DNA of 64,000 nt, from the NCBI GenBank assembly GCA_017404795.1, contig JAFRBR010000024.1, forward strand, positions 19,017 to 83,016, written 5' to 3'. Source of the DNA: Candidatus Saccharimonadota bacterium. Its GTDB lineage: Bacteria; Patescibacteriota; Saccharimonadia; Saccharimonadales; Saccharimonadaceae. A program made the translations under genes and the position numbers. Of this stretch, positions 1 through 7,315 are shown in pieces. How positions within the stretch are numbered: the stretch's first letter is position 1; every line of letters begins with the position of its first letter. Below the pieces are notes generated by a model, which was not told where the DNA came from, did not search any database, and saw only the letters and a program-made list of their open reading frames with translations.

Positions 1-354
1 GTCGCCAGTGAAGTTGGTGAAAGTTTCGGCGGTGTCGGCGACGATGGTGTAGAGCTGGTCTTTAGTTGGCAGCTTGTTAACGCCGCCGTCGGCGAGAGCG
101 TAAAGCTGGCTGTCTTTCTGGCAAATGAAGGAGCTGGAGAAATAGTCGGATTTTAAGGGGATGCCGGCTTTGTAAGCCAAAAGGACATCACGCGAGGAGT
201 AGTCGAGGCCGGAGAGGATGGAGTCGGCTTGGTGGTGGTTTAACATCTCGGTGGCTTGTTCTAGGCTATCGGCTGGTAAAAATTCGACCTCTGGGAAGCT
301 CTGGATAGCTTCCTTAATAATAGGGTTGCTTAATTCGGGGATAATAATTTTCAT
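1..354 (-). CDS. Phosphate acetyl/butyryltransferase-like protein, N-terminal 118 residues (gene runs off the window)
   Basis: The reading frame is open from an ATG at 354 to the window edge, so only the N-terminus is visible. It begins MKIIIPELSNPIIKEA and carries a 'DSILSGLDYSSRDVLLAYKA' stretch. This resembles the start of phosphotransacetylase-type enzymes (acyl-CoA + phosphate to acyl phosphate + CoA), where a related D-x-x-V-x-G segment is common. A TATAAT at 361-366 (read on the minus strand) ends 6 nt before the ATG with no Shine-Dalgarno, so the mRNA is probably leaderless. It follows dnaK on the same strand but has its own promoter. Family assignment is by eye on a fragment. Confidence 0.45.
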   Translation of the reverse strand, partial: MKIIIPELSNPIIKEAIQSFPEVEFLPADSLEQATEMLNHHQADSILSGLDYSSRDVLLAYKAGIPLKSDYFSSSFICQKDSQLYALADGGVNKLPTKDQLYTIVADTAETFTNFTGD

Positions 355-462
355 AGGTAAATTATAGCACAGTTGGGGATATTTTGCTGGTTAGTTATGC
401 TGAGAGGATTTGGTGGGTTGATTTTGTGAAATGTGATTTGCTGTTAATAGGATTATGGTACT

Positions 463-2343
463 TTACTTATCGACTACTTCTCCTTCAACCGCATCGTCGT
501 CTGATTTTTTGTCTTCAGATTTTGAGTCGTCTTTTGAGATCTCTTGGTAGAGCTTGGCGCCGATCGGCATGATGCGGTCGTTTAAATCTTTCATGGCGGA
601 TTCGTAGGTATCTTTGTCCGACTTGTCGTCGTTTAAGACCTTTTTAGCTTCTTCGACGGCCTTCTTGATGGTGTCCTTGTCGTTATCGCTGATTTTGTCC
701 TTATACTCAGTGGGCATTTTTTCGGCTTGGTAGATGGAGTTTTCGAGCATGTTCTTGGCGTCGACAGAATCACGCTTCTTCTTATCTTCGTCGGCGTGAG
801 CTTCGGCTTCTTGGCGGGCCTTTTCGATATCATCCTTACTCATATTGCCGGAGTTTTGGATGGTGATGGACTGCTCTTTGCCGGTGCCCTTATCCTTGGC
901 GGTGACGTTCAAGATGCCGTTGGCGTCGAGGTTGAAGGTGACTTCGATTTGAGGAACGCCGCGAGGAGCAGGGGCGATACCATCGAGAATGAAACGGCCG
1001 AGAGATTTGTTGTCGGCGGCAAATTCGCGCTCGCCTTGAAGGACGTGGATTTCGACCTGGGGTTGATTGTCGGAAGCGGTAGAGAAGACCTCGGATTTAC
1101 TGGTCGGGATGGTGGTGTTGCGGTCGATCAACGGAGTACGGACACCGCCCATAGTCTCGATACCGAGAGTAAGAGGCGTAACGTCGAGCAAGAGAATATC
1201 CTTGACGTCGCCTTGGAGGACGCCACCCTGGATAGCGGCACCGACAGCGACAACTTCGTCTGGATTGACGCCTTGCATGGGGTCTTTGCCGAAGATGGAT
1301 TTGACCTTTTCGACGACGGCGGGCATACGAGTCATACCACCGACCATGACGATTTCGTCGATGTCCTTGGTAGTGAGTTTGGCATCCTTGAGAGCCTTCT
1401 TAACAGGCTCTTCGAGGCGGTCTAGGAGGTCGCTAACTAGCTCTTCGAGCTTGGCGCGAGTCAAGGTATATTCAAAGTGCTTGGGGCCATCAGCATCGGC
1501 GGAAAGGAAGGGAAGGTTGATGTCGGTAGATGTGCTACTGGACAACTCTTTCTTGGCTTTTTCGGCTTCGTCCTTGACGCGCTGCATGGCGGCGGCGTCG
1601 CCTTTGATGTCAATGCCGGACTCTTTCTTGAATTCGTCGACGAGGAAATTAACGATTGTATTATCAAAATCTTCACCACCGAGGTGAGTGTCGCCGTTGG
1701 TGGACATCACTTCAAAAACGCCGTCACCGAGCTCCAAGATGGAGACATCGAAAGTACCACCACCGAGGTCGAAGACGACGATTTTTTCGTCTTTTTTGGA
1801 TTCGAGGCCGTAGGCCAAAGCTGCGGCGGTAGGCTCGTTGATGATACGCTTGACCTCGAGACCGGCGATTTTGCCGGCGTCTTTAGTGGCTTGGCGCTGA
1901 GAATCGTCAAAATAGGCTGGGACAGTGATAATAGCTTCGGTGACTGGTTCGCCGAGGAAGGCTTCGGCGTCGGCCTTGATCTTGGAGAGGACCATAGCGC
2001 TGATTTCCTCTGGAGTGTATTCTTTGTCGTCCATTTTGACAGCTACGCCGCTGCCCTTCTTGACAATCTTATAAGGGCTGATTTCGGTGTCGCGCTGGAC
2101 TTCTTTGTCGGTAAATTTGCGGCCGATGAGGCGCTTGATGCCGTAGATAGTGTTCTTGGGGTTGGTGACCCGTTGGCGCTGGGCGACTTTGCCGACTAGG
2201 CGTTCGCCCTTCTTGGTGACGGCGACTACGCTAGGTGTAGTGCGGTCGCCTTCGGCGTTAGTAATTACCTCTGGTTTGCCGGCTACCATGTAAGCGAATG
2301 CGCTGTTTGTGGTGCCTAAATCGATTCCGATAATTTTGCTCAT
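463..2343 (-). CDS. dnaK: Chaperone protein DnaK (Hsp70)
   Basis: ATP-dependent chaperone of 626 aa that works with GrpE (encoded at 41675) and DnaJ (not in this window). Visible motifs are [10 protein letters not shown] at the N-terminus, [10 protein letters not shown] (phosphate 2), GGMTRMP (adenosine motif), a substrate-binding domain, and an acidic tail ending GEVVDK. The start at 2343 is chosen because [10 protein letters not shown] is the family start and an AGGAGG-type site lies 8-14 nt upstream. The longer open frame to 2460 merely reads through a repeat element. Control: promoter TTGCAC-N17-TACAAT with two CIRCE operators (2494-2520, 2541-2567), so HrcA repression is expected. Codon choice is richer in C-ending codons than in neighbours, as for highly expressed genes. 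Confidence 0.97.
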   Translation of the reverse strand: MSKIIGIDLGTTNSAFAYMVAGKPEVITNAEGDRTTPSVVAVTKKGERLVGKVAQRQRVTNPKNTIYGIKRLIGRKFTDKEVQRDTEISPYKIVKKGSGVAVKMDDKEYTPEEISAMVLSKIKADAEAFLGEPVTEAIITVPAYFDDSQRQATKDAGKIAGLEVKRIINEPTAAALAYGLESKKDEKIVVFDLGGGTFDVSILELGDGVFEVMSTNGDTHLGGEDFDNTIVNFLVDEFKKESGIDIKGDAAAMQRVKDEAEKAKKELSSSTSTDINLPFLSADADGPKHFEYTLTRAKLEELVSDLLDRLEEPVKKALKDAKLTTKDIDEIVMVGGMTRMPAVVEKVKSIFGKDPMQGVNPDEVVAVGAAIQGGVLQGDVKDILLLDVTPLTLGIETMGGVRTPLIDRNTTIPTSKSEVFSTASDNQPQVEIHVLQGEREFAADNKSLGRFILDGIAPAPRGVPQIEVTFNLDANGILNVTAKDKGTGKEQSITIQNSGNMSKDDIEKARQEAEAHADEDKKKRDSVDAKNMLENSIYQAEKMPTEYKDKISDNDKDTIKKAVEEAKKVLNDDKSDKDTYESAMKDLNDRIMPIGAKLYQEISKDDSKSEDKKSDDDAVEGEVVDK

Positions 2344-2360
2344 AATATTTTTCCTCCTCG

Positions 2361-2477
2361 AAACATCTATTAGTATCTCTCGGACACGCGTCGATTTCCC
2401 CTGTCGCCACAGGGGAAATCGCGCTAATTCTCGCCTTGCCAGGCTCCGAAATGTCCTCAAGACACTAATAGATGTTT
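2361..2477. repeat. Palindromic mini-element PE-A, copy 1 (dnaK 5' leader)
   Basis: An 81-bp core (2380-2460) is identical base for base to 61339-61419 inside truB, in the same orientation. The core folds as a closing stem GGACA/TGTCC around a 13-bp perfect hairpin (arm CGATTTCCCCTGT) and a small GCCT/AGGC hairpin. It is extended by perfect 14-bp inverted arms private to this locus (AAACATCTATTAGT at 2361-2374; its complement at 2464-2477). It lies in the dnaK mRNA leader between the CIRCE/promoter region and the ribosome binding site, so it may also shape dnaK expression. Confidence 0.9.
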
Positions 2478-2493
2478 CCGATTAATTAATTTT

Positions 2494-2520
2494 CTGGCAC
2501 TCTATATAGGTGAGTGCTAA
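2494..2520 (-). promoter_or_regulatory. CIRCE operator 1 of dnaK (HrcA site)
   Basis: Inverted repeat read on the minus strand as TTAGCACTC-N9-GAGTGCCAG. The first half matches the CIRCE consensus TTAGCACTC-N9-GAGTGCTAA exactly and the second half matches 7 of 9. It sits just downstream of the predicted -10 of dnaK. Confidence 0.85.
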
Positions 2521-2529
2521 TCTACCTCT

Positions 2530-2558
2530 ATTGTAGCACATTGGCAGTCATAGTGCAA
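2530..2558 (-). promoter_or_regulatory. dnaK promoter
   Basis: On the minus strand TTGCAC (2558-2553), 17-nt spacer, TACAAT (2535-2530). The -35 overlaps the second CIRCE operator, so bound HrcA would block polymerase. The mRNA leader is about 180 nt and includes the PE-A repeat. Confidence 0.75.
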
Positions 2559-2567
2559 GAGTGCTAA
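2541..2567 (-). promoter_or_regulatory. CIRCE operator 2 of dnaK (HrcA site)
   Basis: TTGGCAGTC-N9-GAGTGCTAA on the plus strand: right half perfect, left half 7 of 9. It overlaps the -35 of the dnaK promoter and makes a tandem pair with 2494-2520. Confidence 0.75.
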
Positions 2568-2680
2568 TACAGGGGTGGAGTGAAAAAAGTGGGATAAAAA
2601 GACGATTTGGAGCGAAATTTGGTAGAAATTTGGTAGAAATTGCTTGCTAAAGTTGAAAGAATAGGGTATACTTAGGGATA

Positions 2681-3652
2681 ATGAGCGGTAAAAAAGACGA
2701 TATTTTGAGTGCAAAAGGATTAGAGAATATTGCCGAGCCGGAGACGAGAGATTTAGAGAGCGAAGAGGAATTATCTGATGAAGAACTAGCGATTACGGCA
2801 GAAAACGTAGATGCTTTTGCGGATGATTCGGTGAGACTATATTTAAGAGAAATTGGTAAGATTCCTCTGCTGACTCCAGAGGAAGAGGCGGATTTGGCCC
2901 AGAGGATTGTGAAGGGGGACAAGAAGGCCAAGGACAAGATGGTGGAGTCTAATATGCGGCTGGTGGTGTCGATTGCTAAGCAATATGGGGGGCGGGGGTT
3001 GGACTTTCTTGATTTGATTCAGGAGGGGAATACGGGGTTACTACGCGCGGTGGAGAAGTTTGACCCGGATAAAGGGTTTAAGTTTTCGACCTATGCGACT
3101 TGGTGGGTGAGGCAGGCGATTACAAGGGCGATTGCGGATCAGGCACGGACGATTCGGATACCGGTACATATGGTGGAGACGATCAATAAGGTTTTACGCA
3201 CGACCCGGAAGTTGACCTCGGAGCTAAATCGGGAGCCGACCAATGAGGAAATTGCTAAGGCGTTAGATATGGAGCCAGAAAAAGTAGACTATGTGATGCG
3301 GATTAAGCAAGATATTGCGTCGCTGGATGCGTCGGTGGGGCGAGAGGGGGATGATGAGGACAGTGTGCTGGGTGATTTTGTAGAGGATGAAGAGCGGGAC
3401 TCGCCAGAGGAATCGGCGGCGAATCAGATTTTGAAAGAGCAGTTGTCGGAGATTATTGCGACTTTGACAGATCGGGAGCAGAAGATAATTCGACTGCGAT
3501 TCGGAATTGGTGGTGGACGGCCACATACTTTGGAAGAGGTGGGGAATGAATTTGATGTAACGCGGGAGCGGATTCGCCAGATTGAGGCGAAGGCGCTATC
3601 AAAACTACGCAAAAACAAAGAAACGAGAAAATTACACGAATATTTAAAATAG
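2681..3652 (+). CDS. rpoD: RNA polymerase primary sigma factor (sigma-70/SigA)
   Basis: Directs core polymerase to -35/-10 promoters. At 323 aa it is much shorter than E. coli RpoD (613) because region 1.1 is only a short acidic leader and the non-conserved insert is absent. Visible: region 1.2 ([11 protein letters not shown], about aa 49), region 2 ([25 protein letters not shown]), region 3 ([11 protein letters not shown]) and region 4.2 ([19 protein letters not shown]). TATACT ends 8 nt before the ATG, so translation is probably leaderless. The classical TTGACA/TATAAT promoters elsewhere in this window fit this factor. It is followed after 8 nt by the pilin-like gene with its own strong SD. 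Confidence 0.97.
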   Translation: MSGKKDDILSAKGLENIAEPETRDLESEEELSDEELAITAENVDAFADDSVRLYLREIGKIPLLTPEEEADLAQRIVKGDKKAKDKMVESNMRLVVSIAKQYGGRGLDFLDLIQEGNTGLLRAVEKFDPDKGFKFSTYATWWVRQAITRAIADQARTIRIPVHMVETINKVLRTTRKLTSELNREPTNEEIAKALDMEPEKVDYVMRIKQDIASLDASVGREGDDEDSVLGDFVEDEERDSPEESAANQILKEQLSEIIATLTDREQKIIRLRFGIGGGRPHTLEEVGNEFDVTRERIRQIEAKALSKLRKNKETRKLHEYLK

Positions 3653-3660
3653 GAGGTAAA

Positions 3661-4068
3661 ATGAAGAAATTATTATGTGGACTGATGGCGGTATTGATGG
3701 GGGGGATGTTGATGACACCAATGATGATGGAGCCGGTATATGCAGAATGTCCAGATGGCTGTGTCCCTACTTCGATATTAGGGAACGCTACCGGTAGTGA
3801 CGGGGAAAAATGTAGTTGCGATGATGGTAGTGGTTCGGAAATAATGCGGATTTTGAATTTGATAGTGAGTATCATGACGATTGGGGTGGGGATATTGGGG
3901 GTGGTAGGTATTACGATAGTGGGGATTCAGTACCTGACAGCGGGTGGTAGCGAAGAGAAGACGCGCAAAGCTAAGCAGAGGTTGTTTGAGATTGTGATTG
4001 GGTTGGTGGTGTATGTGTTGATTTATGCGCTACTGAGCTGGTTGGTGCCGGATTTTCATCCGTTTTAG
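3661..4068 (+). CDS. VirB2/TrbC-like pilin subunit (predicted)
   Basis: A 135-aa membrane protein with a signal peptide (MKKLLCGLMAVLMGG..., likely cut after VYA near residue 29). A Cys/Gly-rich segment follows, then two hydrophobic helices (about aa 63-92 and 103-128) joined by a short basic loop (GGSEEKTRKAKQ). This matches the layout of VirB2/TrbC pilins of type IV secretion systems, common in CPR genomes. AGGAGG lies 4 nt before the ATG. A VirB6/TrbL-like gene occurs at 52808. Function is inferred from topology, not from a diagnostic motif. Confidence 0.65.
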   Translation: MKKLLCGLMAVLMGGMLMTPMMMEPVYAECPDGCVPTSILGNATGSDGEKCSCDDGSGSEIMRILNLIVSIMTIGVGILGVVGITIVGIQYLTAGGSEEKTRKAKQRLFEIVIGLVVYVLIYALLSWLVPDFHPF

Positions 4069-4078
4069 GAGTTGATAA

Positions 4079-4990
4079 GTGAAGAGGTTGTTGATTGTAT
4101 ATAATCCACGGTCATCTAGAGCTGAGGATGTGAGGGCGGAAGTGCTAGACAAGGCAAAGAATTTGCCAGGGATGATGGTAGGCAAATACGAGATTGAAAA
4201 AACAGATGTAGACCAGAACGCGAAGAAATTTGCGAAGATACTGAAAGATGGTGACATGGTGCTCTCGGCGGGGGGTGATGCGACGGGAGTGATTGCGATA
4301 AATGGAATAATAGAGTCGGGGAAAGATGCGACGCTGGCGGTGCTACCGTATGGGAATTTTAATGATCTCGCGAGAACACTAGGGACGGAGAAATTTGAAG
4401 AGGTGTTTGATGAAGGCCGAAAGATAAAAAAACTGTATCCGTTGGAGATTATTGCGGAGGGGAAGCACGTGCGATACGCGACATGTTATGTGACGATGGG
4501 AATGACGGCGGAGGCGGTGAAATTATACGATACGCCAAAAGTAAGGAAAAAATTAAAGACACGGATAGGGCGGGCGATTGGTTCGTATACGGAGCTAGCG
4601 GGGTGGTATTTTAAGAATCGGCGGGGGAGGGTGTTTATACCGGAATTTAAGTTGAATGGAGTATTACAGGATAAGAGAACTTCGGATTATGCGGCGGTGA
4701 ACGGTAAGAGTATGGCGCGAGTGATGAAAGGGGGTGATGACTGGATGGATTCTAAGCGATTTCGGAGTGAGACGGATAGGCTGGCGAATTTCTGGCGACT
4801 ATTTAAGCTGATGAGTAAGAGTATCTTGGCGCGAGTGCCGGGGAGTGAGACGACTGGAGACGTGCTAGAGTTTGTGGAGCCGAGCCGAGTGGAGGTGCAG
4901 GCGGAGGGGGAATCGCTGGTGTTTGACAAAGTGCAAAAAATTGAAATTAGAAAGGGAGCAAAATGTCTGAAAGTAATAACGAAGAACTAA
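4079..4990 (+). CDS. Diacylglycerol kinase-family lipid kinase (DagK/YegS type)
   Basis: A 303-aa protein with the N-terminal DAGK catalytic fold. It starts KRLLIVYNPRSS (first strand and loop), then SAGGDATGVIAING (glycine-rich nucleotide loop; the usual GGDGT is GGDAT here) and LPYGNFNDLARTL (matching the PxGTxNDfAR motif). Such enzymes phosphorylate diacylglycerol or related lipids at the membrane. The GTG start follows AGGAG (overlapping the upstream stop) by 7 nt. The 3' end overlaps the next gene by 28 nt, suggesting co-translation. The exact lipid substrate cannot be read from sequence. Confidence 0.8.
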   Translation: MKRLLIVYNPRSSRAEDVRAEVLDKAKNLPGMMVGKYEIEKTDVDQNAKKFAKILKDGDMVLSAGGDATGVIAINGIIESGKDATLAVLPYGNFNDLARTLGTEKFEEVFDEGRKIKKLYPLEIIAEGKHVRYATCYVTMGMTAEAVKLYDTPKVRKKLKTRIGRAIGSYTELAGWYFKNRRGRVFIPEFKLNGVLQDKRTSDYAAVNGKSMARVMKGGDDWMDSKRFRSETDRLANFWRLFKLMSKSILARVPGSETTGDVLEFVEPSRVEVQAEGESLVFDKVQKIEIRKGAKCLKVITKN

Positions 4991-5769
4991 TAAAAATCAT
5001 GAAATACATGCGGGCGCATTGGCCTTCGCCAGTGAAAGAGGAGTGGCAGGTAGGACTAGCTGAATATCCTAAAATATTGGCGCAAGTAGTGGAAGATTTA
5101 ACTTTGGCGGCGACGCAGAATCGGAGGTTGATTAGACTGGCGGGAATATCGGGTTCGGGAAAAACGACGCAAATATTGCCGGCGGTAGAGGAATACTGTG
5201 AGAAAAATGGGTTTGAGCCGATTTTGATGGCGGCGCGGAGATTTGTGGAATATCATCCACATTATGAGGAAATTAAGGAATTCTATGGTGAAGAGAATTT
5301 GCGAAAAATGACAGATGAATTTGCGACGATTATGTTGTTTTTGACTTTGGTTGAGTTGATGAAAGGCGGGTATGATATCGTGCTGGATGTGACATTGCTA
5401 GACCCCGAGATGGAAGGGGTATTGCTGAAAATGCTGGAGGCTAATAAATACGAGGCGTGGATATTGATGATTGCGGTAAGTCCGACGGTGACGGAAAAAT
5501 ACTTGGAGGGGCGAGCTTGGCGGCACGACAAGGAGACGGAGCTAGAGTTTATTCGGGCGACTGGGGAGGCGTTGGAGTTTTATGCTGAGAAAGCGCCAGA
5601 AATGCGGATTGTGCTTTGGAGTGTATATGATAAGGAGCCGGTGTATGATGGGCCGGTAAAAAATTGTTTGGAGGTTTTTGAAAAATATTCGACAAAAGAA
5701 GAATTGCCGGCACATGATGACGACCTTCGGCGAGAAGCAAAAATAAAATACTTACTAGAAACAACTTAA
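4963..5769 (+). CDS. P-loop kinase, zeta-toxin-like
   Basis: 268 aa with a clear Walker A (GISGSGKTT, aa 61-69), then a helical region and a hydrophobic Walker B-like strand ending in Asp (YDIVLDVTLLDPEME). A later conserved-looking stretch has RAWRHDKETELEFIRATGE. This pattern resembles zeta-toxin/UDP-GlcNAc kinase-type P-loop proteins, but no antitoxin gene is adjacent, so a toxin role is not claimed. The ATG follows a GGGAG site and overlaps the upstream lipid-kinase gene. Downstream lies the PE-B element separating it from the convergent gene at 5913. Confidence 0.55.
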   Translation: MSESNNEELIKIMKYMRAHWPSPVKEEWQVGLAEYPKILAQVVEDLTLAATQNRRLIRLAGISGSGKTTQILPAVEEYCEKNGFEPILMAARRFVEYHPHYEEIKEFYGEENLRKMTDEFATIMLFLTLVELMKGGYDIVLDVTLLDPEMEGVLLKMLEANKYEAWILMIAVSPTVTEKYLEGRAWRHDKETELEFIRATGEALEFYAEKAPEMRIVLWSVYDKEPVYDGPVKNCLEVFEKYSTKEELPAHDDDLRREAKIKYLLETT

Positions 5770-5777
5770 ATATTATT

Positions 5778-5908
5778 ATTTCATAAATCTCACATTTCGG
5801 GAGCTTCGCAATGTGATAAATCGGAGATTTTATCACATTGCTTCGCCCTTTCGGCGACAAAATCAGAGATTTTGTCTTTACATCCCTCAATTGTGAGATT
5901 TATGAAAT
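5778..5908. repeat. Palindromic mini-element PE-B, copy 1
   Basis: Private 17-bp perfect arms (5778-5794 and 5892-5908) enclose a core of about 95 bp shared with 50231-50359. The core holds three hairpins: GCAATGTGATAAA with its complement, CGCC/GGCG with a CTTTC loop, and GACAAAATC/GATTTTGTC. Between the copies a G:C pair in hairpin 1 is A:T, and an A:T pair in hairpin 3 is G:C. These compensatory changes keep the stems. It fills the gap between two convergent genes and may serve as a two-way terminator. Confidence 0.88.
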
Positions 5909-5912
5909 TTAG

Positions 5913-6725
5913 TTATAGTTGGTTGAGGTTGATTTCGGGGAAGTGGGTGCGGATGTGCTCTGCGTAGCCGTTGTCGATATGTTGCCAGGCTTGGCGCATA
6001 CGGGTGATTTCGGTGGGGTTGTCAAAATAGCTGAGGAAGGCCTGTTCAAATTCTTTAGGGGCTGGTCTGGATACCATGCGGGCGACGTCCATATTGGGAT
6101 TGCCGGTGCCAGCGAAACAGAAATCGATGACGCCGATAACTTTGTCGTTTTGGTCTAGCAGGATGTTGCCGAGGTTGAGATCGCCGTGAACGAGGCTTTG
6201 TTTTTCGGTTTGTTTGATATATTGATGGTCGGCGTCAATATGTTGGTCGTAATGCTCGTAATCTAGCTCGTGGAGAAAATCACTGAGGGGATACTGGACT
6301 GAATCGGGAGCGTCCTTGAGATCTATATGGGAAAGTTCTTTGATAAATTTGGCGACATCGTAAGCGACGCCAGTAAGAGCAGTATGAGACAAGTGGTAGA
6401 TGCGGTCACCTAGGGTGTAGCCCTCGATTTTCTGGTGAACGGAAAAAGGACGACCGTGAGAGTCGTAGTGTAATTGCATTTGGGGGGTGTAAAAACTGGT
6501 CTTGCCGTCGATAAAATTACAAACCGAGGCGTCTTTAACGATCATTTTGGACCAGAAAGGGTTGCGGGGGAAGCGGAAAAAGAAAGAACCTTGGTCGGTG
6601 GTGACTTCAATAACGATATTAGTCCAGCCGGTGAGGATGTGGTCAGTTTGGAGAATTTGATGCTCGGGTAATGTATCGGTGATGATTTGATCTAATGGAT
6701 CCTTAGTGGTAAAAAATTTGGTCAT
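5913..6725 (-). CDS. Aminoglycoside/choline kinase-like phosphotransferase (APH fold)
   Basis: 270 aa with the protein-kinase-like APH fold. The catalytic loop is LVHGDLNLGNILLD (HGD at aa 180-182) and the metal-binding loop GVIDFCFAG (Asp201). Upstream there is a beta-rich ATP-binding lobe (FFFRFPRNPF). Members phosphorylate small alcohols such as choline, sugars or aminoglycosides; nothing here identifies the substrate, and resistance should not be assumed. TATAAT (6731-6736) ends 5 nt before the ATG, so it is probably leaderless. It is transcribed divergently from the kinase gene at 6755 with promoters back to back. Confidence 0.75.
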   Translation of the reverse strand: MTKFFTTKDPLDQIITDTLPEHQILQTDHILTGWTNIVIEVTTDQGSFFFRFPRNPFWSKMIVKDASVCNFIDGKTSFYTPQMQLHYDSHGRPFSVHQKIEGYTLGDRIYHLSHTALTGVAYDVAKFIKELSHIDLKDAPDSVQYPLSDFLHELDYEHYDQHIDADHQYIKQTEKQSLVHGDLNLGNILLDQNDKVIGVIDFCFAGTGNPNMDVARMVSRPAPKEFEQAFLSYFDNPTEITRMRQAWQHIDNGYAEHIRTHFPEINLNQL

Positions 6726-6754
6726 ACCCTATTATAACATGGTATACTGGTAAT

Positions 6755-7315
6755 ATGGATAATGTGAAAATTCTAGCAATTGTGGGGATGAGTGGGAGTG
6801 GTAAGTCGGTAATAGTGGATTATTTGACGGAAAAGGGGTATCCGAAGGTGTATTTGGGGGGAATGATACTGGGTGAGATGGAGCGCAGAGGAATTGAAAT
6901 TACGGAAGAAAACGAAAAAAAATTTCGTGAAATGATTCGAGAAACAGAGGGAGATAACTGGGTGGTAGAACAGGCCATCAAGGAAACTAATGATTTAATT
7001 AAGGCTGGTCAGAAACGAATTGTGTTAGACGGAGTATATTCCTGGACGGAATATAGAACAATAAAGCATGAATTTCCGGGATGTGTGACTTTTTTGGCAG
7101 TTGTGGTTAATAAGAAACTAAGATATAAGAGAGTGGGGGGACGGCAAGTTCGACCATTAAACGCTGAAGAAATAAGAAGTCGAGACGTTGCAGAAATTGA
7201 GAATCTGGAGAAGGGTGGGCCGATTGTGGCGGCGGATTATTATGTACTAAATAATGGGACAAAGGAAGAGTTGTTGACTGGGGTGGATAGAGTGTTGAAG
7301 GAGATACAGTTTTGA
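6755..7315 (+). CDS. Small P-loop NMP-kinase-like protein (dephospho-CoA kinase/adenylate kinase relative)
   Basis: 186 aa with Walker A GMSGSGKS (aa 11-18), LGGMILGEMERRG in place of the NMP-binding segment, RIVLDGVYS (Walker B-like), and an arginine-rich lid-like region (RYKRVGGRQVRPLNAEE). It looks like the AAA_18/dephospho-CoA-kinase-like proteins found next to nucleotide metabolism genes. Its substrate is unclear. TATACT ends 6 nt before the ATG (leaderless). Its TGA overlaps the TTG start of polA, so the two are co-transcribed and probably translationally coupled. Confidence 0.6.
   Translation: MDNVKILAIVGMSGSGKSVIVDYLTEKGYPKVYLGGMILGEMERRGIEITEENEKKFREMIRETEGDNWVVEQAIKETNDLIKAGQKRIVLDGVYSWTEYRTIKHEFPGCVTFLAVVVNKKLRYKRVGGRQVRPLNAEEIRSRDVAEIENLEKGGPIVAADYYVLNNGTKEELLTGVDRVLKEIQF

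Noticed and set aside
727..2199. Long plus-strand frames opposite dnaK (232 and 240 aa)
   Set aside because: They mirror dnaK codons on the other strand and have no start signals or domain motifs.
2344..2460. Longer DnaK N-terminus (39 extra residues)
   Set aside because: The extension reads through the PE-A element; the SD and family start support 2343.
4963..5769. Zeta toxin-antitoxin module
   Set aside because: Walker A is clear, but no small epsilon-like antitoxin gene is next to it.
5913..6725. Aminoglycoside resistance gene
   Set aside because: The APH fold is shared by many small-molecule kinases; nothing shows aminoglycoside specificity.
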